From Patescibacteria group bacterium (GTDB lineage Bacteria; Patescibacteriota; Minisyncoccia; Phycocordibacterales; BOKC01): 37,879 bases of DNA. Each line of letters starts with the position of its first letter. Positions within the stretch are counted from its first letter, which is position 1. The translations under genes were made by a program, and so were the position numbers. The stretch spans positions 1 to 37,879 of the forward strand of contig BOKC01000006.1 of the NCBI GenBank assembly GCA_016860785.1, read 5' to 3'. The notes beneath the pieces are model-generated. The model ran no database searches, had not been told where the DNA came from, and saw nothing but the letters and a program-made list of their open reading frames with translations. Positions 16,927 to 24,694 of this stretch are shown here, piece after piece.

Positions 16927-16945
16927 TTAAAAATATTTTTCAATT

Positions 16946-17497
16946 TTATTCGGCATTCATGAAAACCTCTTGCACTTCGTCGTTTTCTTCTAAATCATCA
17001 ATCAAGGCCCCGAGTTTTTCACCATCTTCTTCTGACAACTTAATCATTGTTGTTGCTTGCCAACCTGCCCCGATCCTTGCGTCGGGGTTGCCGGATGCCG
17101 GGTCTTTTTGAAAAGCCCAGGTGGCGCTTCCGGGCGAGGCTAAAGAAAAGCCGTGCTTGGAAAGAATGTGTTTTACCTCGGCCGCTGCTTTGTTTCGGTT
17201 TTCAGTCAGCGCTTCTATTATCAAAGCTACGCCGCCCGGCCCGTATGCTTCGTAGGTAATTGACTCTTGTGGCGCACTTTCTTTAGCTTTTTTAACTGCC
17301 CGTTCAATGACATCTTTTGGTACGTTAGCTTCCTTGGCTTTTTCAATTGCCGTTTTAAGTCCGGCTGATTCAACTCCGCCGGATTTTTTTGCCTCACTGC
17401 TGATTAGCTTGACGATTTTACTGAAAACCTTACTTTTTTCAGCATCCGAAACCGCTTTCTTTCTCTTAACTTTTGACCATTTGTTGTGACCTGCCAT
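16946..17497 (-). CDS. yebC: YebC/PmpR-family protein, shortened
   Basis: The N-terminal domain (MAGHNKWSKVKRKKAVSDAEK, then VPKDVIERAVKKAKE and YEAYGPGGVALIIEALTENRNK) is a clear YebC/TACO1 family match. These proteins act as translation or transcription factors; TACO1/YebC relieves ribosome stalling on proline stretches. The usual length is about 240 residues, but this one has 183. After GSATWAFQK (about residue 130) the sequence jumps through DPASGNPDARIGAGWQAT directly to the C-terminal LSEEDGEKLGALIDDLEEND, skipping roughly 60 residues of the middle of domains 2-3. The linker is encoded by a GC-rich palindrome. It may be a functional short form or decayed. Confidence 0.85.
   Translation of the reverse strand: MAGHNKWSKVKRKKAVSDAEKSKVFSKIVKLISSEAKKSGGVESAGLKTAIEKAKEANVPKDVIERAVKKAKESAPQESITYEAYGPGGVALIIEALTENRNKAAAEVKHILSKHGFSLASPGSATWAFQKDPASGNPDARIGAGWQATTMIKLSEEDGEKLGALIDDLEENDEVQEVFMNAE
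17068..17087 (-). repeat. GC-rich palindrome inside yebC (CCCCGA-N8-TCGGGG)
   Basis: A 6-bp perfect stem with an 8-base loop, next to a second palindromic motif CCGGATGCCGG (17091-17101). Both are far richer in GC than the surrounding gene and encode the linker where the family's middle region is missing. REP-like or palindromic-element insertion is inferred. Confidence 0.5.
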
Positions 17498-17568
17498 AGT
17501 AGATTTTTTTTAACGAATAGAGTAAGTTTTTAAAATCAAGATCCCATCCCAATTCTTTTTTATATTTT

Positions 17569-18567
17569 TTAAAATAGACCCTCTTTTTTGCGACCTAAAT
17601 GTTTAAAGCCAAGATCGGTTAATGAGCGACCGCGAGGGGTGCGTTCCAAAAAGCCGATCTGGATTAAATACGGTTCGTTGTATTCCTCAATCGTTGCCAT
17701 CTCTTCGGAAATGGAAGCTGAAAGGGTATTAAGCCCGACCGGTCCGCCTTTAAAATTTTCGGCGATAACCTCAAGAATTTTTCGGTCAGATGATGCAAGA
17801 CCCATTTCATCAATTCCCAAGAGCTCTAAAGCCTCTTTTGCTGTTTTCTCGTCCAGCCCTCGTTTTTTAATCTGGGCATAATCGCGACATCTCTTAAGAA
17901 AATAATTGGCGGTGCGAGGCGTAAAGCGGCTGCGCTTGGCAATTTCCAAAACCGCTTTGTCATCAATTTCAATTCCCAAAATTTTTGCTGACCGTCTGAC
18001 GATTTCGGCTATTTCTTCTTGGTTGTAGTATTCCAAGCGGAAAATCCCGCCGGAAAAACGACTACGAAGCGGAGAGGAAATAAGCGCTACTCTGGTGGTA
18101 GCGGCAATTAAGGTGAAGGGTGGCAATTCTAACTGCACGGTACGGGCTGAAGGTCCTTTACCTAAGACAATATCTAAGGTGCCAGACTCCATAGCCGGAT
18201 ACAAAACCTCTTCAATGACTTTGTTCAGTCGATGGACTTCGTCAATAAATAGAATGTCGCCCGGTGAGAGATTGGTTAAAATTGAAGCCAAGTCTCCAAC
18301 CCTTTCAATCGCTGGACCGGAAGTTATTTTTATCTGAGCACTGATTTCTTTGGCAATTAAATGCGCTAAAGTTGTTTTACCAAGCCCGGGTGGGCCATAA
18401 AAGAGAATATGTTCCGGTGGATGCTCTCTTTCTTTCGCTGCCGAGAGCAAAATATGCAAATTATCTTTTATATTTTTCTGGCCTATGTATTCATCCCACC
18501 TACTCGGTCGAAGTTTTTGGTCTAAATATTGAAAATCGTTTTTTTCTTCTACCTCTTTTTTTCCCAT
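17569..18567 (-). CDS. ruvB: Holliday junction branch migration helicase RuvB
   Basis: A 332-residue AAA+ motor. Walker A YGPPGLGKTT (about 57-66), Walker B ILFIDEVHRL (about 103-112), sensor region IAATTRV and Arg-finger segment LRSRFSGG (about 168-175) are all present, as is the C-terminal winged helix (YLIQIGFLERTPRGR). With RuvA it drives branch migration; RuvC cuts the junction. All three genes are in this window but in different transcripts. Confidence 0.96.
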   Translation of the reverse strand: MGKKEVEEKNDFQYLDQKLRPSRWDEYIGQKNIKDNLHILLSAAKEREHPPEHILFYGPPGLGKTTLAHLIAKEISAQIKITSGPAIERVGDLASILTNLSPGDILFIDEVHRLNKVIEEVLYPAMESGTLDIVLGKGPSARTVQLELPPFTLIAATTRVALISSPLRSRFSGGIFRLEYYNQEEIAEIVRRSAKILGIEIDDKAVLEIAKRSRFTPRTANYFLKRCRDYAQIKKRGLDEKTAKEALELLGIDEMGLASSDRKILEVIAENFKGGPVGLNTLSASISEEMATIEEYNEPYLIQIGFLERTPRGRSLTDLGFKHLGRKKEGLF

Positions 18568-18617
18568 ACTTGTCTTTTTATTCTGTCATTTTACTATTTT
18601 TTGAAAGTTTAAAACAT

Positions 18618-18646
18618 TTGACATAAACCATGTTTTATGCTAGGAT
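18618..18646 (+). promoter_or_regulatory. Near-consensus sigma-70 promoter for a non-coding RNA
   Basis: TTGACA (18618-18623), a 17-base spacer ending in TGC, and TAGGAT (18641-18646) give a perfect -35, ideal spacing and an extended -10. It is one of the strongest promoters seen in the window and no plus-strand gene follows for 2 kb. Expected transcription start about 18653. Confidence 0.75.
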
Positions 18647-18652
18647 GGTTGT

Positions 18653-18816
18653 GCCTAAGAAATTTGGCAAATTGAAAACACAAACCTCTAAGCAACGGGC
18701 CTCCGGGCCTTTTGGTTTTTAGCGGGGACCTTTTGGTCTTGGCTGAAATTATCCCTAGCTATCAACCATGCTTTTTTGTTCCACTTAAAAGTGTTGCTTA
18801 GAGGTTTGTGTTTTTT
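18653..18816 (+). ncRNA. Structured non-coding RNA candidate, about 160 nt, family unknown
   Basis: The putative transcript has a perfect 22-bp closing stem between 18675-18696 and 18793-18814, ending in a run of six T, as in a built-in terminator. Inside are GGCC-TCCG-GGCC (18698-18709, a UNCG-type tetraloop) and AGC-gg-GGACC-TTTT-GGTCT-tg-GCT (18721-18744), giving a multibranched fold; the last 45 bases of the interior are A/T-rich. The upstream promoter is near consensus. It lies in the 305-base spacer between ruvB and pilB, both on the other strand. I see no tRNA-like domain (tmRNA), no SRP apical loop and no RNase P core. A 6S-like regulator or a MITE remnant are alternatives. Confidence 0.55.
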
Positions 18817-18872
18817 ATTACTTGATCATTTCACGTAATAAATCAGAAATCAATATCGCAATTCACACCTTT

Positions 18873-20549
18873 TTATTCTAGCAGTTCAACCACTCTTTCA
18901 AGTTCAGCTATAGACGTAACTCCTTGAAAAACCTTAATTATTCCGTCTTGCGCCATGGTTAAAAGCCCCTGATTTTCTGCCGCTTTTTTTATTTCTCGCT
19001 CGCTCGGATTATTTTGTATTACCCCCTCAACTTTTTCATCGGTTTTTATAGCTTCATAAACCCCAACTCTTCCGGCAAAACCGGTAAGGTTGCATTCTTT
19101 GCAACCCTGGGTTTCCCAAACATTTTCTGTTTGTAGATTTTCAAGGTAGCTTTTTTCTTTTATAGACTCCAAAATTTTTAAAACCGAACTTCTCTCTTGC
19201 CCTGACAATTTTTTAACTTTTCGGCACTTAGGACAAAGCCGTCTTACAAGGCGTTGAGCCATAGCTACATTGATTGCCGAAGTTATAACCTTCGGATTTA
19301 TCTTCAGGTCTATGAGGCGAGGGAAGGTGCCGGCGGCATTGTTGGTGTGGAGTGTTGAAAAAACCAAGTGTCCAGTAAGAGCGGCGTTGATGGCGACCGA
19401 AGCTGTTTCAGAATCTCGAATTTCGCCGACCATTATGACATCTGGGTCTTGTCGCAGAGCACTTCTTAAACCAGAGAGGAAGGTATAACCCTCTTTGTTG
19501 TCGGTTTGTGTTTGGACAATTCCCGGTAGGTGGTATTCAATCGGATTTTCAATTGTAATTATTTTAATTCCTGGCTGGTGGATTTTTTTTAGGAAGGCGT
19601 AAAGGGTTGTTGTCTTTCCAGAGCCGGTTGGACCAGTTGTTAAAATCATACCGTTTGGCTTACTTATTTCGTAAAGTAAGACTTTCAACAGACGTGGATG
19701 CATGCCTAGATTTTCTAAAGACACGGATATCGCTTTTGGATTCAGGATTCTCAAAACTATTGTTTCGGCATAAGCTCCGGGTAAAATTGAGGTTCTTATT
19801 TCTATTTCTTCGTCTTTTAAAATAATACTAAATCGCCCGTCCTGAGCTTGACTTGTTATGTTTAGCTTCAGCCCCGAAAGAAGTTTTATTCTAGACAATA
19901 AAAGTTTGTATGTTGCGTTATCAAAATTCAAGATGTCGGTTAAGACTCCGTCTAATCGAAAGCGCAGGCGAACATAATTTTCTTCCGGCTCCAAGTGAAT
20001 ATCTGAAGCTTTTATAGACAAAGCGCCGGCCAATATCACTTCAAGAATTTTTGAGGTCCGGTTAATCTCTTTTGAAACCAGATTTTTTTCTACAAGCTGT
20101 TTTATTGCGTCAAGACTGTTGGCGTTTTTTATCAAACTTAAAAGACCTTCGTTGGAAATATCGAGAGCGCCACTTCTTGTTTTTACTGATGTATGAAGAT
20201 CAGCGTATCTTTCCCATGCCCTGTTTAGACCCTCTTGAGAGACCATGTACAACTCTATCTGGTAACCTTTTCTTTTTAGAGATTCTATCATTTCTCGACT
20301 TTTTAGATTGTTGGGTGCTAAGATGCCGATTTTCAGGCGTTTATTTATGACATCAAAAACAGCGAGTCCGAACGCTCTAGCGTCTTTTTCACTTAAAATT
20401 TTTAGGGCTTCTATATTTATTGGACTTATTGTTAAATCAATATACGAAAGACCGTACTTTGAAGAAAGAGTTTGGGCCAATTCTTCTGCTTCGGACTTTC
20501 TTAATTCCTCGATTTTCAGGTTCTGTTTTTCTTCTTGAAATTTGGCCAT
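18873..20549 (-). CDS. pilB: Type IV pilus assembly ATPase PilB (GspE family)
   Basis: A 558-residue secretion ATPase. The N-terminal MshEN-like domain (about 1-140) precedes the ATPase core: Walker A TTGPTGSGKTTTLY (about 305-318), Asp and His boxes, Walker B region DPDVIMVGEIRDSETA and the tetracysteine zinc site CPKC (about 444) and CKEC (about 482). It powers pilus extension. The start at 20549 (MAKFQEEK) is chosen because a TAAAAT box lies 10 bases before it; a start at 20588 would add 13 residues. pilM-N-O is at 30053-32507. Confidence 0.92.
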   Translation of the reverse strand: MAKFQEEKQNLKIEELRKSEAEELAQTLSSKYGLSYIDLTISPINIEALKILSEKDARAFGLAVFDVINKRLKIGILAPNNLKSREMIESLKRKGYQIELYMVSQEGLNRAWERYADLHTSVKTRSGALDISNEGLLSLIKNANSLDAIKQLVEKNLVSKEINRTSKILEVILAGALSIKASDIHLEPEENYVRLRFRLDGVLTDILNFDNATYKLLLSRIKLLSGLKLNITSQAQDGRFSIILKDEEIEIRTSILPGAYAETIVLRILNPKAISVSLENLGMHPRLLKVLLYEISKPNGMILTTGPTGSGKTTTLYAFLKKIHQPGIKIITIENPIEYHLPGIVQTQTDNKEGYTFLSGLRSALRQDPDVIMVGEIRDSETASVAINAALTGHLVFSTLHTNNAAGTFPRLIDLKINPKVITSAINVAMAQRLVRRLCPKCRKVKKLSGQERSSVLKILESIKEKSYLENLQTENVWETQGCKECNLTGFAGRVGVYEAIKTDEKVEGVIQNNPSEREIKKAAENQGLLTMAQDGIIKVFQGVTSIAELERVVELLE

Positions 20550-20559
20550 AATCAAGTAC

Positions 20560-20565
20560 ATTTTA
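20560..20565 (-). promoter_or_regulatory. -10 box of pilB (TAAAAT)
   Basis: On the minus strand TAAAAT ends 10 bases before the ATG at 20549. This favours the shorter pilB start and near-leaderless initiation. Confidence 0.45.
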
Positions 20566-20602
20566 ACCCCTTTAGTGTGTTTGAACAAATGGTCATTTTG
20601 TC

Positions 20603-20611
20603 TGTTAAAAT
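20603..20611 (+). promoter_or_regulatory. Extended -10 (TGtTAAAAT) of tsaE
   Basis: TGT-TAAAAT ends 6 bases before the tsaE ATG at 20618, so transcription would begin on the start codon. Confidence 0.55.
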
Positions 20612-20617
20612 TGTTTT

Positions 20618-21079
20618 ATGAAGTTTATTTCAAAAAGCTTAAAAGAGACTGACGATTTCGCAAAAAATTTGGTCAAGCTACTTTATTCAAAACAACAGAG
20701 TAAACAAGCCGTGATCATATGTCTTTCCGGTGAGCTTGGAGCTGGTAAAACCACCTTTGTAAAGTCTTTGGCAAAAGCGCTCGGAATCAAAGAGCATATC
20801 ACTAGCCCCACTTTTGTAATTTTGAAACGTTATAAAATCAACACCCCGTCTTTCAAGAACCTTATACACATTGACGCTTACAGACTTAAGTCTGGAAGCG
20901 AGCTTTTGAGTCTTGGTTGGCAGGATATTGTTTCCGAACAAGACAACTTAGTTTTTATTGAGTGGCCGGAAAATGTGATTAGTGTGATTCCTAAAGGAGC
21001 TGTTATCATTAGATTAAGAGTTGTAAACGAGTCGGAGAGAGAAATCAAGTCAATTAAAAACCTAAACCTTGGGTTCTAA
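20618..21079 (+). CDS. tsaE: tRNA threonylcarbamoyladenosine biosynthesis ATPase TsaE
   Basis: A 153-residue P-loop protein. Walker A GELGAGKTTFVK is at about residues 38-49, followed by ITSPTFVILKRY (switch region, about 65-76) and HIDAYRL with FIEWPENV, all typical of TsaE. It energises the TsaD-TsaB complex that makes t6A37 in ANN-reading tRNAs. It heads a likely operon with polA and holA. Confidence 0.94.
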   Translation: MKFISKSLKETDDFAKNLVKLLYSKQQSKQAVIICLSGELGAGKTTFVKSLAKALGIKEHITSPTFVILKRYKINTPSFKNLIHIDAYRLKSGSELLSLGWQDIVSEQDNLVFIEWPENVISVIPKGAVIIRLRVVNESEREIKSIKNLNLGF

Positions 21080-21125
21080 TCAAACTCAAAAATTGAATTT
21101 GGGACTTTGATCTTTGAACTTAAAA

Positions 21126-23522
21126 ATGACTAAAACTAAAGACAAAGATAAAAAACGGCTGGTCCTTTTGGACGCACAAGCTATTCTTCATCGGGCTTAT
21201 CATGCCCTACCAGACTTTTCTTCCAATAAAGGTGAGCCGACCGGCGCTCTCTACGGTCTATCCCTTATGCTTCTTAAAATTATTTCTGAATTTAAGCCGG
21301 ACTACATAGTTGCTTGTTTTGATGTCGGCAAGCCGACCTACCGCCATGAAGCTTATGAGGGATACAAGGCCAAAAGAGCCAAGACCAAGGAAGATTTAAT
21401 CTGGCAAATTGAAAAATCAAAAGAAGTTTTTAAAAGTTTCAGTATCCCAACTTATGAGATGCCTGGATACGAAGCGGACGATCTTTTAGGAACAATAGTA
21501 GAAAAACTAAAGAAACAAAAAGACCTTGAAATCATAATCGCTTCTGGCGACATGGACACTTTGCAGTTGGTTTCTGGTGATAAAGTCAGAGTATATACCT
21601 TAAAAAAGGGAATAAAAGATACAGTAGTTTATGATGAAAACGGCGTGAGAGAGAGGTTTGGTTTTGGTCCAGAACTTCTACCCGACTATAAGGGTTTGAG
21701 GGGTGACCCATCTGACAATATTATTGGGGTGCCGGGTATTGGGGAAAAAACCGCTAGTATTTTAATAAAAGAATTCAGAACTATTGAGAATATGTACAAA
21801 GAATTGAAAAGAGCGCCGGAGAGATTTGAGAAGGTGGGAGTTTCAAAGAGAATTATAGAGATTTTGCTAAACAACGAAGAAGAAGCCATATTTTCTAAAA
21901 CTTTGGCGCTTATAAACAGAGAGGTGCCGATAGATTTTAAATTACCAGAAAAAGAGTGGGTGAAAATTTTGGACAAATCAAAAATTTTGAAGATTTTTGA
22001 AGACTTAGAATTCAGGGCTTTGGCTGACAGAGTTAAAAATGATTTTTCAGAAAAAAAAGAAGACCCTCGTTTGGAACTTATTGACCATTCCAAAAATTAT
22101 AGGATTCCAAAAAAAGATTTAAAAGAAACACTCGTGGCTCTTTGGTTGTTGGATTCTAACATTACAAATCCAACAACCGAAGATGTCTTGAGATTTGCAT
22201 CAACCGATTCTTTTGAGAAGGCAAAAGAAAAAGTTTTTGTCGAGTTAGAAAAAAGAAATTTAAAAAAATTATTTGAAGAAATTGAAACTCCTCTCATTTC
22301 AGTTGTTGAGAGGATGGAAGATCGGGGAATAAGAATTGACACCTCCTTTCTGAAAGAGCTTTCCGGTGAATATCACACAGAGCTTTCGAAATTAGAGAAG
22401 AAAATCTGGCAATTGTCCGGTTTGGAATTTAATATCAACTCTCCGAAGCAGTTGGGGGTTATTCTTTTTGAAAACTTAAAGCTTAAGCCGAAAAACCAGA
22501 AAAAGACTTCAACTGGCGCCAAATCAACACGCGAATCAGAATTAGAAAAAATGAAAGACTTGCATCCGGTAATACCCCTGATTTTGGAGTATAGAGAATT
22601 TCAGAAACTTCTCTCAACCTATATAGACAACATCCCAGAAATGCTGTCTGCCGACGGTCGACTGCATGCCAAATTTTCTCAAACTGGGACAACAACTGGG
22701 AGAATGTCATCAAACTCTCCGAATTTGCAGAACATCCCAATAAAGACTGAACTGGGTAAAAGGATACGAAAAGCTTTTGTCGCCGAGGAAGGTTTTGAGC
22801 TTTCGGCTTTTGACTACTCGCAAATTGAGCTTAGAGTTGCAGCTTTTCTTTCGGGCGAAAAAAAATTAATTAATGTTTTTCACGAAAATGGCGACATCCA
22901 CAGCGCTGTTGCCTCAGAGGTTTTTGGAGTACCAATTGAAAAAGTTAATTATGAAATGAGGCGTAAAGCCAAAGTTATAAATTTTGGAATTATTTATGGT
23001 ATGGGGGTAAACGCCTTGCGTCTTAGTTTGGGATCAAGTAGGGAGGAAGCTCAAAGATTTCTTGACGATTATTTTAAAAAGTTTGCAACCCTAGCCACTT
23101 ATTTGGAAGATGTAAAAGAAAAAGCCAGAAAAAATGGCTTCACAGAAACTTTTTTTGGACGTCGTCGATACTTTCCGGCGCTTAGGTCCGGTATAGATTA
23201 TATTCGTTCAGCGGCGGAAAGAATGGCAGTTAACGCACCTCTCCAAGGGACTGCAGCCGATATAATAAAGTTGGCGATGATTGGGGTTGATAGATATGTT
23301 CAGGAAAATGAATTGCAAGATAAAGTTCGTTTGGTTTTGCAGATTCATGATGAGTTGGTTTACGAAATTCATAACGATTTATTGGAAGAATTAGTACCAA
23401 AAATTAAAGAAATTATGGAAAGAGTTTTGGATCCGAAAGAAATAAACGGGGTGCCGCTTTTGGCAAGCGCAGAAGTCGGCAAAAATTGGTTAGAACTTAA
23501 ACCTCTCAAAAGTAAAATATGA
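21126..23522 (+). CDS. polA: DNA polymerase I
   Basis: A 798-residue Pol I starting at the ATG at 21126 (an in-frame TTG at 21114 would add four residues). The 5'-3' exonuclease domain (about 1-290) has LLDAQAILHRAYHAL, GYEADDLLG, SGDMDTLQL and LRGDPSDNIIGVPGIGEKT. The polymerase has motif A AFDYSQIELR (about 560), motif B RRKAKVINFGIIYG (about 612) and motif C LQIHDELVYEI (about 737). The intervening proofreading domain is cut to about 80 residues with no recognisable DEDD acids, so 3'-5' editing is probably absent. The O-helix has Phe in the position (KVINFGIIYG) that favours dNTP over ddNTP. It overlaps holA by four bases (ATGA). Confidence 0.95.
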   Translation: MTKTKDKDKKRLVLLDAQAILHRAYHALPDFSSNKGEPTGALYGLSLMLLKIISEFKPDYIVACFDVGKPTYRHEAYEGYKAKRAKTKEDLIWQIEKSKEVFKSFSIPTYEMPGYEADDLLGTIVEKLKKQKDLEIIIASGDMDTLQLVSGDKVRVYTLKKGIKDTVVYDENGVRERFGFGPELLPDYKGLRGDPSDNIIGVPGIGEKTASILIKEFRTIENMYKELKRAPERFEKVGVSKRIIEILLNNEEEAIFSKTLALINREVPIDFKLPEKEWVKILDKSKILKIFEDLEFRALADRVKNDFSEKKEDPRLELIDHSKNYRIPKKDLKETLVALWLLDSNITNPTTEDVLRFASTDSFEKAKEKVFVELEKRNLKKLFEEIETPLISVVERMEDRGIRIDTSFLKELSGEYHTELSKLEKKIWQLSGLEFNINSPKQLGVILFENLKLKPKNQKKTSTGAKSTRESELEKMKDLHPVIPLILEYREFQKLLSTYIDNIPEMLSADGRLHAKFSQTGTTTGRMSSNSPNLQNIPIKTELGKRIRKAFVAEEGFELSAFDYSQIELRVAAFLSGEKKLINVFHENGDIHSAVASEVFGVPIEKVNYEMRRKAKVINFGIIYGMGVNALRLSLGSSREEAQRFLDDYFKKFATLATYLEDVKEKARKNGFTETFFGRRRYFPALRSGIDYIRSAAERMAVNAPLQGTAADIIKLAMIGVDRYVQENELQDKVRLVLQIHDELVYEIHNDLLEELVPKIKEIMERVLDPKEINGVPLLASAEVGKNWLELKPLKSKI

Positions 23523-24223
23523 TAATTGCGCTTTTTGGTAATGACCACGTAAAGAAAAACAGGCGTTTGGCTGATTTGATCCGAGAATTTCAAGAAAAGA
23601 CGGGTAGTAATTCTGTTTTACGTTTTGATCAGGATAATTTTTCTCGGTCTGAAATTGAAAACTTGATTAAAGGACAGGGTCTTTTTGAAAAACAAATTAT
23701 CGCAGTCTTTGACCAAATTTTTTCCGTATCTGAATTTAGAGATTTGTTTTTAGAGAGCGTCTTAGGTTTTTCAGAGTCTTCTAATGTGTTTGTTTTATTG
23801 GAGACGGAAGAAGAAAAAAAACTAACTAAAGTTTTGAAAGGGAAAGCAAAAATAGAGAAGATGGATTTACCGGAGATTAGACCTTTTAATCTCTATAGTC
23901 TTTCAGACGCTTTTGGTCGAAGAGATCGAAAAAAATTCTGGATTCTTTTTCTAAAAGCCCAAACAGCCGGTTTTACTCCGGAAGAAATTCTGGGAGTGCT
24001 TTTTTGGCAGGTAAAAAATATTTTGATTGTCTTGGATTCAAAAAATGAAGCCGAGAGCGGGTTAAAATCGTTTCCTTATAAAAAAGCCAAGGAATTTTCA
24101 AAGAATTTTTCAGCCGAAGATTTGAAAAAACTTTCTTCTGGTTTGAATTCTCTTTATCACGAAGCCCATTTAGGCAAAATAGATTTTCTCTCTAGTCTAG
24201 AAAAATTTATTTTGAAAGTTTAG
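23519..24223 (+). CDS. holA: DNA polymerase III delta-subunit-like protein (HolA)
   Basis: A 234-residue protein starting MIIALFGNDHVKKNRRLADL. The layout matches divergent HolA: a FGNDH opening, FDQDNFSRSEIENLIKGQGLFEKQIIAVFD (about 37-66) and a helical C-terminal part with EEILGVLFWQVKNILIV. Delta opens the beta clamp during loading. It is shorter than the usual about 340 residues. The stop/start overlap with polA (ATGA) implies coupling. Confidence is moderate because of divergence. Confidence 0.7.
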   Translation: MIIALFGNDHVKKNRRLADLIREFQEKTGSNSVLRFDQDNFSRSEIENLIKGQGLFEKQIIAVFDQIFSVSEFRDLFLESVLGFSESSNVFVLLETEEEKKLTKVLKGKAKIEKMDLPEIRPFNLYSLSDAFGRRDRKKFWILFLKAQTAGFTPEEILGVLFWQVKNILIVLDSKNEAESGLKSFPYKKAKEFSKNFSAEDLKKLSSGLNSLYHEAHLGKIDFLSSLEKFILKV

Positions 24224-24248
24224 TCAATTTATGTACGACTTTATCGCC

Positions 24249-24395
24249 CTACGGAGAATCTCTCTTTTTACTTAAAGATATATTTTTTATATGAAAATAA
24301 ACCGAAGTTTTGGGTCGGTTTGTTTTTGCAACGATTTGATTAAGAGAAAACCCGCGCTTTCTTAAAACAATGCACTGTTTTTTGAAAGAGCTCAT
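24249..24395 (-). pseudogene. Short helix-turn-helix ORF next to tRNA-Lys (possible gene fragment)
   Basis: A 48-codon ORF starting MSSFKKQCIVLRKRGFSLNQ with a helix-turn-helix pattern (IVAKTNRPKTSVYFHIKNI). It resembles the N-terminal HTH of longer CPR proteins in which that motif precedes a nuclease or other domain, but nothing follows here, so it may be a truncated copy. It lies 35 bases downstream of the tRNA-Lys 3' end on the same strand. The hairpin at 24299-24321 is inside it. A genuine tiny regulator is the alternative. Confidence 0.4.
24299..24327 (+). terminator. Rho-independent terminator after holA
   Basis: AAACCGA-agttttggg-TCGGTTT forms a 7-bp stem followed by GTTTTTG on the plus strand. 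It ends the tsaE-polA-holA transcript, 75 bases after the holA stop. Confidence 0.6.
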
Positions 24396-24429
24396 GGTAC
24401 GATAATTATACCAATGAGTTGTTACCAGA

Positions 24430-24502
24430 TCCGCCCAGTAGGACTCGAACCTACAACCAATTGATTAAAAGTCAACTGCTCTACCAATTGAGCTATGGGC
24501 GG
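24430..24502 (-). tRNA. tRNA-Lys (UUU)
   Basis: A 73-base cloverleaf on the minus strand: acceptor CCGCCCA/TGGGCGG, D arm AGCTC-AATTGGTA-GAGC, anticodon arm TTGAC-TTTTAA with anticodon TTT, and T arm GTAGG-TTCGAGT-CCTAC; discriminator A. CCA is not encoded. The 5' end of this gene has been copied into a downstream-in-coordinates 41-bp tandem array. Confidence 0.95.
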
Positions 24503-24670
24503 ATATATTTTTACTTCATACCTACCAAAACAGCTATGGGCGGATATATTTTTACTTCATACCTACCAAAACAGCTATGGGCGGATATATTTTTACTTCA
24601 TACCTACCAAAACAGCTATGGGCGGGTCATCTAACTTCATACCTACCAAAACAGCTTTAGGCAGATTTAC
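24490..24670. repeat. 41-bp tandem array containing the 5' end of tRNA-Lys
   Basis: Copies begin at 24490 (within the tRNA), 24531 and 24572 and are near-identical 41-bp units; a 39-bp divergent copy starts at 24613 and a fragment at 24652. Each unit carries AGCTATGGGCGG, the first 12 bases of tRNA-Lys in reverse, plus the A/T-rich flank that would hold the tRNA promoter. Thus the tRNA upstream region is present in three good copies and one poor copy. Confidence 0.9.
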
Positions 24671-24694
24671 AAAACTAAAATATATCAAAAAATT

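Noticed and set aside
16667-16930. Plus-strand ORF opposite the DUF721-like gene
   Set aside because: Mirror of a low-complexity coding region; Phe/Ser-rich, no promoter-like start, and the minus frame has the family-like ending and the yebC linkage.
18653-18816. tmRNA, SRP RNA or RNase P RNA
   Set aside because: No tRNA-like acceptor/T-loop, no SRP GGAA-type apical hairpin and no RNase P core motifs were found, and the size does not fit tmRNA or RNase P.
24490-24670. CRISPR array
   Set aside because: The 41-bp units are directly contiguous with no unique spacers and include tRNA sequence.
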